DNA of 11,910 nucleotides from Dysgonamonadaceae bacterium (GTDB taxonomy: Bacteria > Bacteroidota > Bacteroidia > Bacteroidales > Azobacteroidaceae): NCBI GenBank assembly GCA_031276105.1, contig JAISNS010000165.1:1-11910 (forward strand). Direction: 5' to 3'. A program made the translations under genes and the position numbers. Every line of letters starts with the position of its first letter. Positions within the stretch are counted from its first letter, which is position 1. Of this stretch, positions 1-7,771 are shown in pieces. The notes under the pieces are model-generated. The model ran no database searches and had not been told where the DNA came from. It saw only the letters and a program-made list of their open reading frames with translations.

Positions 1-17
1 TTTTTCAAAAACCGCTG

Positions 18-48
18 CAAATGTAATTCGTTTACTCGGAATATGCAA
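18..48 (-). promoter_or_regulatory. Outward-facing Bacteroidota promoter at left edge (copy A of a duplicated block)
   Basis: On the minus strand a TTG (46-48) is followed after exactly 20 bases by TACATTTG (18-25), which matches the Bacteroidota consensus. Its transcript would leave the window to the left, so the gene it serves is not visible. The surrounding 58 bases (1-58) match the promoter at 9773-9804 at about 48 of 58 positions, counted by eye, so this looks like one of two related copies. Confidence 0.65.
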
Positions 49-103
49 CCTTTCGGTGAAATAATTTTAAATTTTCATTACTTCCTTATCATAATAAAAT
101 GAA

Positions 104-189
104 TAATGAGGTTTATGAGGTTAGGGAATATCTATTGCATCACTTGCTACTGAGCGTCGCTTCGCGCCACTCATAACTCATAAACTCAC
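104..189. repeat. Heptamer-armed imperfect inverted repeat, copy 1
   Basis: The right arm is three tandem 7-mers, ACTCATA (169-175), ACTCATA (176-182) and AACTCAC (183-189). The left arm (104-126) carries roughly complementary units of the type TTATGAGG. Between them lies a GC-rich core ending in TTCGCGCCA (161-169). The same plan, arms of tandem heptamers around a GCGCCA core, recurs at 9663-9737 with different arm sequences. The element lies between the left-edge promoter and the glnS promoter. I see no coding capacity. Its function is unknown. Confidence 0.55.
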
Positions 190-190
190 G

Positions 191-223
191 TTGTGCGTAA
201 TTCAAAAATTTCATGTATCTTTG
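191..223 (+). promoter_or_regulatory. Probable glnS promoter
   Basis: TTG (191-193) and TATCTTTG (216-223) are separated by 22 bases, slightly longer than the usual 19-21 spacing. Transcription would begin near 230, giving a leader of under 20 bases before the glnS ATG at 248. No Shine-Dalgarno sequence is visible, as is normal in this phylum. Confidence 0.6.
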
Positions 224-247
224 TCCGCTGAAAAATGATAGAACAAA

Positions 248-1963
248 ATGACAGCCGAAAATAACAGGATTGAAGAAAATAAAAAAAGTCTCAACTTCAT
301 TGAACTGATTGTAGAAAAAGATCTGGCGGAAGGTAAAAACAACGGACGAATACAAACTCGCTTCCCACCGGAACCGAATGGCTATCTGCATATTGGCCAC
401 GCTAAAGCTATTTGCATGGACTTCGGCATCGCCCAAAAATACGGCGGCATTTGCAATCTCCGGTTCGACGACACGAATCCATCAAAGGAAGAGGTTGAAT
501 ATGTGGATTCTATTATGGAAGACATTCAATGGTTGGGCTACCGGTGGAAAAACGTTTTCTATGCGTCCGACTATTTCCCTCAACTCCGCGAGTTTGCCGT
601 CCAACTGATTAAAGCCGGTAAAGCGTATATCGACGAACAGTCGTCGGAAGAAATTGCCAAACAGAAAGGAACGCCTACCCAAGCCGGAACCGAAAGCCCG
701 TACCGGAATCGTCCCGTAACGGAAAATCTGGAATTATTCGAAAAAATGAACAGCGGCGAAATTCCCGAAGGCGCTATGGTTCTGAGAGCCAAAATTGATA
801 TGGCCGCTCCTAATATGCACTTTCGCGACCCTGTTATCTACCGGGTGATTCATCACCCGCACCACCGGACGGGAACTGCATGGAAAGCGTATCCGATGTA
901 CGATTTTGCTCACGGACAAAGCGACTATTTCGAAAGAGTTACACATTCTATCTGTACTCTCGAATTTGAAGTGCACCGCCCTTTGTATGATTATTTCATT
1001 GATGAACTGAAACAGTTACATCCGGAAGACGGCGATTACCGCACCCGCCAATTTGAATTTAACCGCCTGAACCTGACTTATACCCTGATGAGTAAACGGA
1101 AATTACTTCAACTCGTACAGGACGGACTGGTAAACGGCTGGGACGATCCCCGTATGCCGACCATCACCGGTTTGCGCCGCAGGGGATATACGCCCGAATC
1201 CATCCGCAAATTCATTGATAAAATCGGTTACACCAAGTTTGAAGGAATCATTGATGTGGCTTTGCTGGAACATTCTATCCGGGAAGACCTGAATATAAGA
1301 GCCAAACGGGTTTCCGCAGTCATTGATCCGGTTAAACTGATCCTGACCAATTATCCCGAAGGACAGGTAGAAATGATGGAAGCTGCCAACAATCCCGAAG
1401 ACGAAAGCATGGGAAGCCACGAAATAGCTTTTTCCCGCGAATTGTTTATCGAAAGAGAAGATTTTATGGAAGATGCACCCAAGAAATTTTTCCGGATGAC
1501 GCCGGGACAGGAAGTTCGCCTGAAAAATGCCTATATCATTAAATGTACCGGATGTAAAAAAGATGCGAACGGAACTGTCGAAACAATCTACGCCGAATAC
1601 GATCCGGCTACAAAAAGCGGTATGCCAGAAAGTAACCGTAAAGTAAAAGGAACGTTGCATTGGGTTTCGGCACAACACAGTATTCCGGCAGAAGTACGTT
1701 TATACGACCGTTTATTCACAACCGAAAATCCGGGCGAAGAAAAAGAAAAAGATTTCCGCGAATTGTTGAATCCGGCTTCACTGATTGTAAAAACAAATTG
1801 CCGCGTGGAAAAAGAACTGGAACACGCGCAACCGTTCGAACATTTCCAATTTCAGCGGTTAGGGTATTTTAATGTCGATCCTGACTCTAAAGAAGGAAAG
1901 CCGGTGTTCAACCGTACGGTTTCGTTAAAAGATTCATGGAGTAAAATCGCCAATAAAAACTAA
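248..1963 (+). CDS. glnS: Glutaminyl-tRNA synthetase
   Basis: A class Ic aminoacyl-tRNA synthetase that attaches glutamine to tRNA-Gln in the cytoplasm. The 571 residues are close to the roughly 550-580 usual for bacterial GlnRS. The HIGH signature is complete at residues 48-51 (within PNGYLHIGHAKAI) and the KMSKS-type loop reads MSKRK at 281-285. The stretch from about 210 to 250 (GTAWKAYPMYDFAHGQSD and the following region) is the GlnRS-type catalytic domain, and the C-terminal half corresponds to the two anticodon-binding beta barrels. The ATG at 248 follows a promoter by about 25 bases and no alternative start fits better. A GlnRS implies direct glutaminylation rather than reliance on the Glu-tRNA-Gln amidotransferase route. 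The gene is followed by a weak terminator-like hairpin, so it is probably monocistronic. A non-discriminating GluRS is unlikely given the GlnRS-type sequence around 230-245. Confidence 0.96.
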   Translation: MTAENNRIEENKKSLNFIELIVEKDLAEGKNNGRIQTRFPPEPNGYLHIGHAKAICMDFGIAQKYGGICNLRFDDTNPSKEEVEYVDSIMEDIQWLGYRWKNVFYASDYFPQLREFAVQLIKAGKAYIDEQSSEEIAKQKGTPTQAGTESPYRNRPVTENLELFEKMNSGEIPEGAMVLRAKIDMAAPNMHFRDPVIYRVIHHPHHRTGTAWKAYPMYDFAHGQSDYFERVTHSICTLEFEVHRPLYDYFIDELKQLHPEDGDYRTRQFEFNRLNLTYTLMSKRKLLQLVQDGLVNGWDDPRMPTITGLRRRGYTPESIRKFIDKIGYTKFEGIIDVALLEHSIREDLNIRAKRVSAVIDPVKLILTNYPEGQVEMMEAANNPEDESMGSHEIAFSRELFIEREDFMEDAPKKFFRMTPGQEVRLKNAYIIKCTGCKKDANGTVETIYAEYDPATKSGMPESNRKVKGTLHWVSAQHSIPAEVRLYDRLFTTENPGEEKEKDFRELLNPASLIVKTNCRVEKELEHAQPFEHFQFQRLGYFNVDPDSKEGKPVFNRTVSLKDSWSKIANKN

Positions 1964-1981
1964 AAGAATCTTTTGTTTTTT
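1962..1981 (+). terminator. Weak terminator-like hairpin after glnS
   Basis: AAAAG (1962-1966) pairs with CTTTT (1970-1974) across a 3-base loop and is followed by G and a run of six T. The stem is only 5 bp and AT-rich and overlaps the glnS stop codon, so it may not be a real terminator. Confidence 0.3.
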
Positions 1982-1982
1982 A

Positions 1983-2017
1983 TCTAATGTCTAATGTTTT
2001 ATGTCTTATCGGTTATC
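1983..2017 (+). repeat. Degenerate tandem heptamers (possible half element)
   Basis: Five consecutive 7-base units can be read: TCTAATG, TCTAATG, TTTTATG, TCTTATC and GGTTATC. The first two are identical and the others are diverged. They resemble one arm of the heptamer-armed inverted repeats at 104-189 and 9663-9737, but I see no GC-rich core or complementary arm here. The tract lies just upstream of the TPR gene. Confidence 0.4.
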
Positions 2018-2044
2018 AATTGTTTATCACTAAATAATAAAGAA

Positions 2045-3157
2045 ATGTTTGACGAAGATAATTTATATTTCAATTCCGAAGAAGAAGAAAACGAAGAAGT
2101 TTCTTATCCCGACTTCTTTTATAAATGGGACAACGATTTAGAAGACGGTCGATCGTCCGGATTTTACGATCCGGAAGAGTTGAACGATATTATCGAAATC
2201 TATATGACGGAAAACAACTATGCCAAGGCAAAAAAAACGATTGCCTATGCCTTGAAAGTCTATCCCGACGATGAAGATATGATCTATGATATTCTTCTGA
2301 CATTGAACGATTTTGAAAAATGGAACGACCTGCTTGTACTTGCTGAAAAATATAAAGATTTGGGCGAAATCTGGCCGGATGGACACTATTTGACCGCACT
2401 CCTCCATTTAGGTATGGAAGAAGACGCATTTCTATTTTTCCGTAAAACAAAAACCAAGTATGCCGGTAAAAAAGAAGAATTATCCATCCTCTATCAGATA
2501 ATGGGCGAAGCCCTGCATGAAGTCGGGCTTTACGAAGCGTCGATCGACATTATTGATGAAGCATTCAAACTGTTCGGCGAAGAAGAAAGTACGGAATATT
2601 ACTGGTTACTGCTTCACAATTATTTATATCTGGGCGAAAAAGAAAAAGTGTTCGAATACGGAGAAATCATCGCCAAAGCCGCTCCGTTCGACGGCTCCAC
2701 GTGGCATCACTTAGGAATCGCATATAACGACGCCGGCAATCCGGAAAAAGCCATCGACGCCTTTGAATTTGCGAAAAGTCTGAATTATAGCGAAAAAGAA
2801 AATCTACTCCACTTAATACAAACCTACGAGCACAACGGCAATTATGCGAAAGCGCTGGAAAATGCTATCGAATACCTGCATTTATTTCCCGAAAGTTACC
2901 TGATTAACATTGTGGCATCCAATATTTGTTCGCAAATGGAAATGTGGAATGAAGCCATCTGCTTTTTGGATAACGCAATCGAAATCCTTCCGTCCATAGA
3001 CTCGCTTTATTTGTATAAAAGTACGTACTTCCTTAATATGGGAGAACACCGGAAAGCCAAACAAACGCTGAAAGAAGGTATTAAAATCACGCACGATCCG
3101 GAAAAAGATTTAGGAAAAGAATTGAAAAGATTAAATGATTTATATCCGAATATTTAA
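2045..3157 (+). CDS. Tetratricopeptide-repeat protein upstream of the 2-oxoacid oxidoreductase genes
   Basis: A 370-residue protein with no signal peptide, so probably cytoplasmic. The N-terminus is very acidic (residues 3-20). From about residue 45 it is a series of antiparallel helices. The clearest TPR is at about 218-250 (WHHLGIAYNDAGNPEKAIDA), followed by another at about 255-285, and weaker repeats run from 50 to 210 and 290 to 345. TPR arrays bind other proteins; nothing catalytic is visible. I chose the ATG at 2045 because an in-frame ATG at 1994 would add 17 hydrophobic residues encoded by the heptamer-repeat tract. The gene ends 9 bases before the ferredoxin subunit, so the two are almost certainly co-transcribed. 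Its position suggests, but does not prove, a link with assembly or regulation of that enzyme. No convincing promoter is visible directly upstream. Confidence 0.85.
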   Translation: MFDEDNLYFNSEEEENEEVSYPDFFYKWDNDLEDGRSSGFYDPEELNDIIEIYMTENNYAKAKKTIAYALKVYPDDEDMIYDILLTLNDFEKWNDLLVLAEKYKDLGEIWPDGHYLTALLHLGMEEDAFLFFRKTKTKYAGKKEELSILYQIMGEALHEVGLYEASIDIIDEAFKLFGEEESTEYYWLLLHNYLYLGEKEKVFEYGEIIAKAAPFDGSTWHHLGIAYNDAGNPEKAIDAFEFAKSLNYSEKENLLHLIQTYEHNGNYAKALENAIEYLHLFPESYLINIVASNICSQMEMWNEAICFLDNAIEILPSIDSLYLYKSTYFLNMGEHRKAKQTLKEGIKITHDPEKDLGKELKRLNDLYPNI

Positions 3158-3166
3158 ATCGAAAAT

Positions 3167-3400
3167 ATGGCAAAAATTAAAGGAATAGTTGTTGTTAACA
3201 CAGAACGCTGCAAAGGCTGCGACCTCTGTGTAGTAGCATGCCCGACGAATGTACTGATTCTGGGAAAAGAAGTCAATACCAAAGGGTATAATTATGCGCA
3301 AATACTCCATCCCGATGATTGCATCGGTTGCGCCAACTGCGGATATGTATGTCCCGATGGATGTCTCACCATATATAAACAAAAAATCAACCACGGTTGA
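3167..3400 (+). CDS. korD: 2x[4Fe-4S] ferredoxin-type (delta) subunit of 2-oxoacid:ferredoxin oxidoreductase
   Basis: A 77-residue electron-transfer subunit. Two complete cluster-binding motifs are visible: C15-x2-C18-x2-C21-x3-C25-P and C52-x2-C55-x2-C58-x3-C62-P, each in the usual CxxCxxCxxxCP form. In this enzyme family such a subunit carries electrons from the ThDP site of the beta subunit to external ferredoxin. The product is nearly all ferredoxin fold, with a short basic C-terminal tail. It lies 9 bases after the TPR gene and 19 bases before the alpha subunit, consistent with the four-subunit delta-alpha-beta-gamma organisation. The symbol korD is by family and position. Whether the complex uses 2-oxoglutarate or branched-chain 2-oxoacids cannot be told from this subunit. 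Confidence 0.9.
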   Translation: MAKIKGIVVVNTERCKGCDLCVVACPTNVLILGKEVNTKGYNYAQILHPDDCIGCANCGYVCPDGCLTIYKQKINHG

Positions 3401-3419
3401 TCAATAACAGAAAAAATTT

Positions 3420-4496
3420 ATGGCCGAAGAAGTAAAATTGATGAAAGGAAATGAAGCGATAGCCCATGCGGCCATTCGCTATGGAACAGACGGGTATTTC
3501 GGGTATCCCATTACTCCGCAGTCGGAAATCATGGAAACCTTAATGGAAGAAAAACCTTGGGAAACAACCGGAATGGTTGTTTTACAGGCCGAAAGCGAAG
3601 TGGCGGCAATCAATATGGTATATGGCGGAGCCGCTTGCGGAAAACGGGTCATGACCTCCTCCTCAAGCCCGGGTGTAAGCCTCAAACAGGAAGGAATCTC
3701 GTATATGGCGGGCGCCGAATTGCCCGGACTGATCGTTAACGTGATGCGCGGAGGCCCCGGACTGGGAACCATCCAGCCGAGCCAAGCCGATTATTTTCAA
3801 ACCGTAAAAGGCGGCGGACATGGCGATTACCGCTTGATTACCCTCGCCCCGGCTTCCGTTCAGGAAATGGCCGACCACGTTGCGTTGGGATTCGACCTGT
3901 CATTCAAATACAATAATCCCGCCATGATTCTCACCGATGGCGTTATCGGTCAGATGATGGAAAAAGTAGTGCTGCCCGAATTTCGCCCCCGCAAAACCGA
4001 AGAAGAAATCCGCGCCGAACAACCATGGGCAACGTTAGGCAAACTTAAAAACCGCAAACCCAACATCATCACTTCGCTGGAACTGGATTCTTCCATTATG
4101 GAACAAAACAATATCCGCTTCCAAACCAAATACAAAACAATCGAAGCAAACGAAGTCCTGTACGAAGAAATTCAATGCGAAGACGCCGATTACCTGATTG
4201 TCGCATTCGGTTCGGCCGCGCGCATCAGTCAGAAAGCGATCGATATCGCCCGGAAAGAAGGAATCAAAGCAGGACTTTTCCGTCCCATTACCCTCTGGCC
4301 TTTCCCTGCGAAACGGTTGAACGAATACAAAGATAAAGTCAAAGGAATTTTAACCGTAGAACTTAATGCCGGACAAATGGTAGAAGACGTCCGGCTGGCG
4401 GTAGAATGTAAAATCCCCGTAAACCATTACGGCCGTTTGGGTGGAATCGTCCCGGCGCCCCGGGAAGTGTTGAATGAATTAAAAGAATTAAAATGA
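3420..4496 (+). CDS. vorB: 2-oxoacid:ferredoxin oxidoreductase alpha subunit (KorA/VorB-like)
   Basis: A 358-residue subunit of a ferredoxin-dependent oxidoreductase that interconverts a 2-oxoacid plus CoA with the acyl-CoA, CO2 and reduced ferredoxin in the cytoplasm. The family signature GYPITPQSEI is at residues 28-37, the conserved glutamates of LQAESEVAA at 58 and 60, and the MRGGPGLGTIQPSQADY block at 109-125. The C-terminal part (about 240-355) is the transketolase-C-like domain, ending in a GRLGG motif. The gene starts 19 bases after korD and its stop overlaps the beta-subunit start by 4 bases (ATGA), which indicates translational coupling. Bacteroidota homologues are usually named VorB (3-methyl-2-oxobutanoate specific), but 2-oxoglutarate is equally possible. 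The symbol is a family name, not a proven specificity. Confidence 0.9.
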   Translation: MAEEVKLMKGNEAIAHAAIRYGTDGYFGYPITPQSEIMETLMEEKPWETTGMVVLQAESEVAAINMVYGGAACGKRVMTSSSSPGVSLKQEGISYMAGAELPGLIVNVMRGGPGLGTIQPSQADYFQTVKGGGHGDYRLITLAPASVQEMADHVALGFDLSFKYNNPAMILTDGVIGQMMEKVVLPEFRPRKTEEEIRAEQPWATLGKLKNRKPNIITSLELDSSIMEQNNIRFQTKYKTIEANEVLYEEIQCEDADYLIVAFGSAARISQKAIDIARKEGIKAGLFRPITLWPFPAKRLNEYKDKVKGILTVELNAGQMVEDVRLAVECKIPVNHYGRLGGIVPAPREVLNELKELK

Positions 4497-5260
4497 TTAT
4501 GGAAACAGCCGAAATAATAAAACCGGAAAATCTGGTTTACGACAAACCGCGCCTGCTGAACGATACCCCGATGCACTATTGTCCGGGATGTTCGCACGGA
4601 GTGGTACATAAATTAGTAGCCGAAATCATTGATGAAATGGAGTTGGAAGAAAAAACAATCGGAATAGCGCCGGTCGGTTGCGCCGTTTTTGCATATAACT
4701 ACATCGACATCGACTGGATAGAAGCTGCTCACGGAAGAGCGCCCGCTGTTGCTTCGGCGGTGAAACGCTTGAATCCCGACAAAATGGTATTCACCTATCA
4801 AGGCGACGGCGATTTGGCCGCTATCGGCACCGCCGAAACCATTCATGCCTGCAACCGCGGAGAAAACATTGTAATTATTTTCATCAACAATGCAATCTAC
4901 GGCATGACCGGCGGACAGATGGCCCCCACTACCCTGCTGGCCATGCCAACGGCTACCTCGCCCAACGGACGGGATGTCGCTTTGAACGGCTATCCGTTGA
5001 AAATCTGTGATTTATTAGCGCAACTGGAAGGAACTTGCTTAGTTGCCCGCGAATCGGTACACACTGCGGCAGCCGTAAAAAAAGCCAAAAAGATGTTGCG
5101 GAAAGCCTTCGAAAACGCTATGAACGAAAAAGGCGCATCCATCGTAGAAATTGTTTCTACCTGCGTATCGGGATGGAAAATGACTCCCGATCAGGCAAAT
5201 AAATGGATGGTTGAAAATATGTTTCCAATGTATCCCTTGGGTATTTTAAAAGACAGATAA
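4493..5260 (+). CDS. korB: 2-oxoacid:ferredoxin oxidoreductase beta subunit, ThDP-binding
   Basis: A 255-residue catalytic subunit that binds thiamine diphosphate and Mg2+. The cofactor motif begins with GDGD at residues 104-107 and continues to NNAIYGMTGGQ at 132-142. A CPGC pair near the N-terminus (30-33) and HGRAPA at 80-85 are further family landmarks. The first start codon overlaps the alpha-subunit stop as ATGA. A second ATG two codons later (4499) would give a protein shorter by two residues and cannot be excluded. The gamma subunit follows after 5 bases. The length fits the short beta subunits of the KorB/VorA type rather than fused pyruvate:ferredoxin oxidoreductases. Confidence 0.92.
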   Translation: MIMETAEIIKPENLVYDKPRLLNDTPMHYCPGCSHGVVHKLVAEIIDEMELEEKTIGIAPVGCAVFAYNYIDIDWIEAAHGRAPAVASAVKRLNPDKMVFTYQGDGDLAAIGTAETIHACNRGENIVIIFINNAIYGMTGGQMAPTTLLAMPTATSPNGRDVALNGYPLKICDLLAQLEGTCLVARESVHTAAAVKKAKKMLRKAFENAMNEKGASIVEIVSTCVSGWKMTPDQANKWMVENMFPMYPLGILKDR

Positions 5261-5265
5261 ACAGT

Positions 5266-5817
5266 ATGCAACACGAATTAATTATAGCCGGTTTCGGCGG
5301 ACAGGGCGTTTTGAGTATGGGTAAAATTCTGGCATACGCCGGATTAATGGAAAATAAAGAAGTAACATGGTTTCCTTCTTACGGCCCGGAACAACGGGGC
5401 GGAACAGCCAATGTAACCGTCATCTTAAGCGATGAACGTATTTCTTCGCCTGTTTTGAACGAATACGACATTGCCATCATCCTCAATCAGCCTTCGTTGG
5501 CCAAGTTTGAAAACGGCGTTAAGCCGGGAGGAATCTTGATTTACGACGGATACGGGATTACTCAACCTCCCAAACGCAACGATATCCGAATTTACGAAGT
5601 GGACGCCATGAACACGGCTTCTGCCGAAAACATGTCTAAAGCGTTTAATATGATTATTCTCGGAGGTTTGCTGAAAACCTCTCCTATCGTAAAACTGGAA
5701 AGCGTGATGGCCGGCTTGAAAAAATCATTACCCGAACGCCATCACAAATTCTTGCCGATGAACGAAAAAGCTATTCTTCGCGGAATGGAAATCATTCGGG
5801 AAGCAAACGCCGGATAG
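5266..5817 (+). CDS. korC: 2-oxoacid:ferredoxin oxidoreductase gamma subunit
   Basis: A 183-residue protein of the pyruvate/ketoisovalerate oxidoreductase gamma-domain family, the third structural subunit of the complex. The N-terminal GFGGQG loop is at residues 9-14 and the conserved PEQRGGTA block at 41-48, both hallmarks of this domain. It is full length for the family and has no signal peptide. The gene sits 5 bases after korB and 6 bases before the porin gene, so all four enzyme genes can be made from one transcript. Confidence 0.92.
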   Translation: MQHELIIAGFGGQGVLSMGKILAYAGLMENKEVTWFPSYGPEQRGGTANVTVILSDERISSPVLNEYDIAIILNQPSLAKFENGVKPGGILIYDGYGITQPPKRNDIRIYEVDAMNTASAENMSKAFNMIILGGLLKTSPIVKLESVMAGLKKSLPERHHKFLPMNEKAILRGMEIIREANAG

Positions 5818-5823
5818 AAACGA

Positions 5824-7755
5824 ATGTTAAAGAAGATCGCTATATTTTTTTTCTTAACCGGGCAATTAATTGCTTCGGGTCAGGAGGTTGCTACTCCGGT
5901 CGATACTACTCAAACCATTAATTATTGGCAAATCACAGAACGAACCGGTGAAATCATTCCGGGAAAACCCGATACGGCTTTAACCGAATATTATCACCGG
6001 ACAAATGTGGAAGGCCATTCGGTGGCAATGGCTTACTTAGGTAATCTGGGATTGCCGGCCGAATCGCGAATCTTCTTTGAACGCCCCGACCGTTCCCACT
6101 TTATGTTCGACGATCCTTTTTACATTTACGCCCAAGCGCCGGGCAAATTCAATTTCAGTAATACCAAAACGCCTCATTCCAATATTTCGTACCAACGGGC
6201 GGGAAGCCGGCAAAACATGGAAGAACGCTTGCAGGCCTTATTGTCCATTAATTTCGGTAAAAAACTGAACGTCGGCGCCAACGTCGATTACCTCTATGCC
6301 CGCGGGTTTTACAGTTCGCAGTCTTCCAAGCATTTGGAATGGGTTTTCTTCGGCAATTACCTCTCCGATCGCCATCAGATGCACCTTTTTATCAATCCGT
6401 CCGATTATACTAACGCCGAAAACGGCGGAATTACCGACGACCGCTACATTTCCCATCCCGACTACATAACATCCAACGCTATCCGAAGTCAAGACATTGA
6501 AACTCATCTGGATCGCACATGGAGTAAATTGAAAGGAAACCGCATTTACCTGAATTATCACTACAATCTGGGATTTGAAAGGAATACGGAACAAGTATCG
6601 GAAGAGGGCGATACGATTAAAGACTTCATTCCGGTATCGGCAATTATTTATACGTTTGATTATAAGAATAAAAAGAAACGTTTCTATACGCAGGATTCGC
6701 TGAATCTCGATAATTTTTATAACAACCGCGACAATTTCTTTAAGAACGGGCGAGCGGCCAACGATTCCACTTCGTATTGGATGTTGAGCAACACGCTGGC
6801 GCTCTCCATGCGCGAAGGATTCAGTTCGTGGGCTAAATTCGACTTGACGGCTTTCATCACTCAGGATTTCAGGAGTTATACGATGATGGATACCATTCCC
6901 ATCCAACACGAAGCCAACCAACGATCAACCTATGTCGGAGGCGAACTCTCCAAACGAAAAGGGAAGATATTGCGTTACGACGCAAAAGGAAGTCTCGGAG
7001 TATTAGGAGATAATCTTGGCGATATGGAGCTTTCCGGCCACATTCAGACGCGCATTCCTATCCTGAAAGATACGGCTTTCGTCGACGTGTGGGGACATAT
7101 CAAAAACCTGTCGCCTACTTATTACGAAAATCATTACCGGAGCAAATATTTTGAGTGGGAAAATAATTTCAGCAAGGTAAAAAAGGTGTATCTTGGTGGC
7201 GAACTGACTGTTCCGCATACGAAAACGAAAGTCGGACTGGGAGTAGAAAATGTAACGAATTATATTTATTTTGATCCGGCGGCATATCCCAAACAACATT
7301 CCGGCAACATACAGGTCTTGGCGCTTCGGGCGGAACAAAACCTGCATTACAAAGCTTTTCACTGGAACAATCAGGCTGTTTTCCAACAAACGAGCGATAA
7401 GTCAACCCTCCCGTTACCCGATTTGAGTCTTTATTCAACCATGTTCATCGAATTTAAAGTTTCCAAGGTATTGACGGTACAAATGGGGGCGAATGTCCAT
7501 TATTGGACTAAATATTATGCTCCGGCTTACGAACCGGCTACGCAAATGTTTCGCCTGCAACATGAAACATTAGTCGGTAATTATCCGCTCATCAGCGGTT
7601 TTCTCAATTGTCATCTGAAACAAACGCGCTTTTTCCTCGAATATTACAATGCCGGCGCCGCCTACATTAATCCCCCCGAATATTTTTCCGTGCCTCACTA
7701 TCCGGTCAATCCCACTATCCTGAAACTTGGGCTGTCGGTAGATTTTATTAATTAA
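5824..7755 (+). CDS. Putative outer-membrane porin (Porin_10-like beta barrel)
   Basis: A 643-residue secreted protein. The N-terminus (KK, then a hydrophobic run at about residues 5-17, with likely cleavage near Gly19-Gln20) is a Sec signal peptide. The mature part has many alternating, aromatic-rich strands typical of an outer-membrane beta barrel, for example LNVGANVDYLYARGFY and RIYLNYHYNLGF, and ends in such a strand (LKLGLSVDFIN). Size and overall character fit the Bacteroidota 'putative porin' family (Porin_10). The substrate is unknown. It begins 6 bases after korC, which suggests co-transcription with the oxidoreductase, and ends 16 bases before the end of the convergent typA gene. 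No strong terminator is visible in that gap. Confidence 0.75.
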   Translation: MLKKIAIFFFLTGQLIASGQEVATPVDTTQTINYWQITERTGEIIPGKPDTALTEYYHRTNVEGHSVAMAYLGNLGLPAESRIFFERPDRSHFMFDDPFYIYAQAPGKFNFSNTKTPHSNISYQRAGSRQNMEERLQALLSINFGKKLNVGANVDYLYARGFYSSQSSKHLEWVFFGNYLSDRHQMHLFINPSDYTNAENGGITDDRYISHPDYITSNAIRSQDIETHLDRTWSKLKGNRIYLNYHYNLGFERNTEQVSEEGDTIKDFIPVSAIIYTFDYKNKKKRFYTQDSLNLDNFYNNRDNFFKNGRAANDSTSYWMLSNTLALSMREGFSSWAKFDLTAFITQDFRSYTMMDTIPIQHEANQRSTYVGGELSKRKGKILRYDAKGSLGVLGDNLGDMELSGHIQTRIPILKDTAFVDVWGHIKNLSPTYYENHYRSKYFEWENNFSKVKKVYLGGELTVPHTKTKVGLGVENVTNYIYFDPAAYPKQHSGNIQVLALRAEQNLHYKAFHWNNQAVFQQTSDKSTLPLPDLSLYSTMFIEFKVSKVLTVQMGANVHYWTKYYAPAYEPATQMFRLQHETLVGNYPLISGFLNCHLKQTRFFLEYYNAGAAYINPPEYFSVPHYPVNPTILKLGLSVDFIN

Positions 7756-7771
7756 GATTGAAGTGAAAACA

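Noticed and set aside
1103..1678. Long minus-strand open frame (191 codons) inside glnS
   Set aside because: It is the antisense of a conserved GlnRS gene, has no family features, and lacks a promoter.
1994..2044. Longer start for the TPR protein at 1994
   Set aside because: The extra 17 residues are encoded partly by the degenerate heptamer repeat and do not resemble a signal peptide or a family extension; the ATG at 2045 is preferred.
6238..6921. Long minus-strand open frame (227 codons) inside the porin gene
   Set aside because: It overlaps a coherent plus-strand outer-membrane protein frame and its translation shows no recognisable domain.
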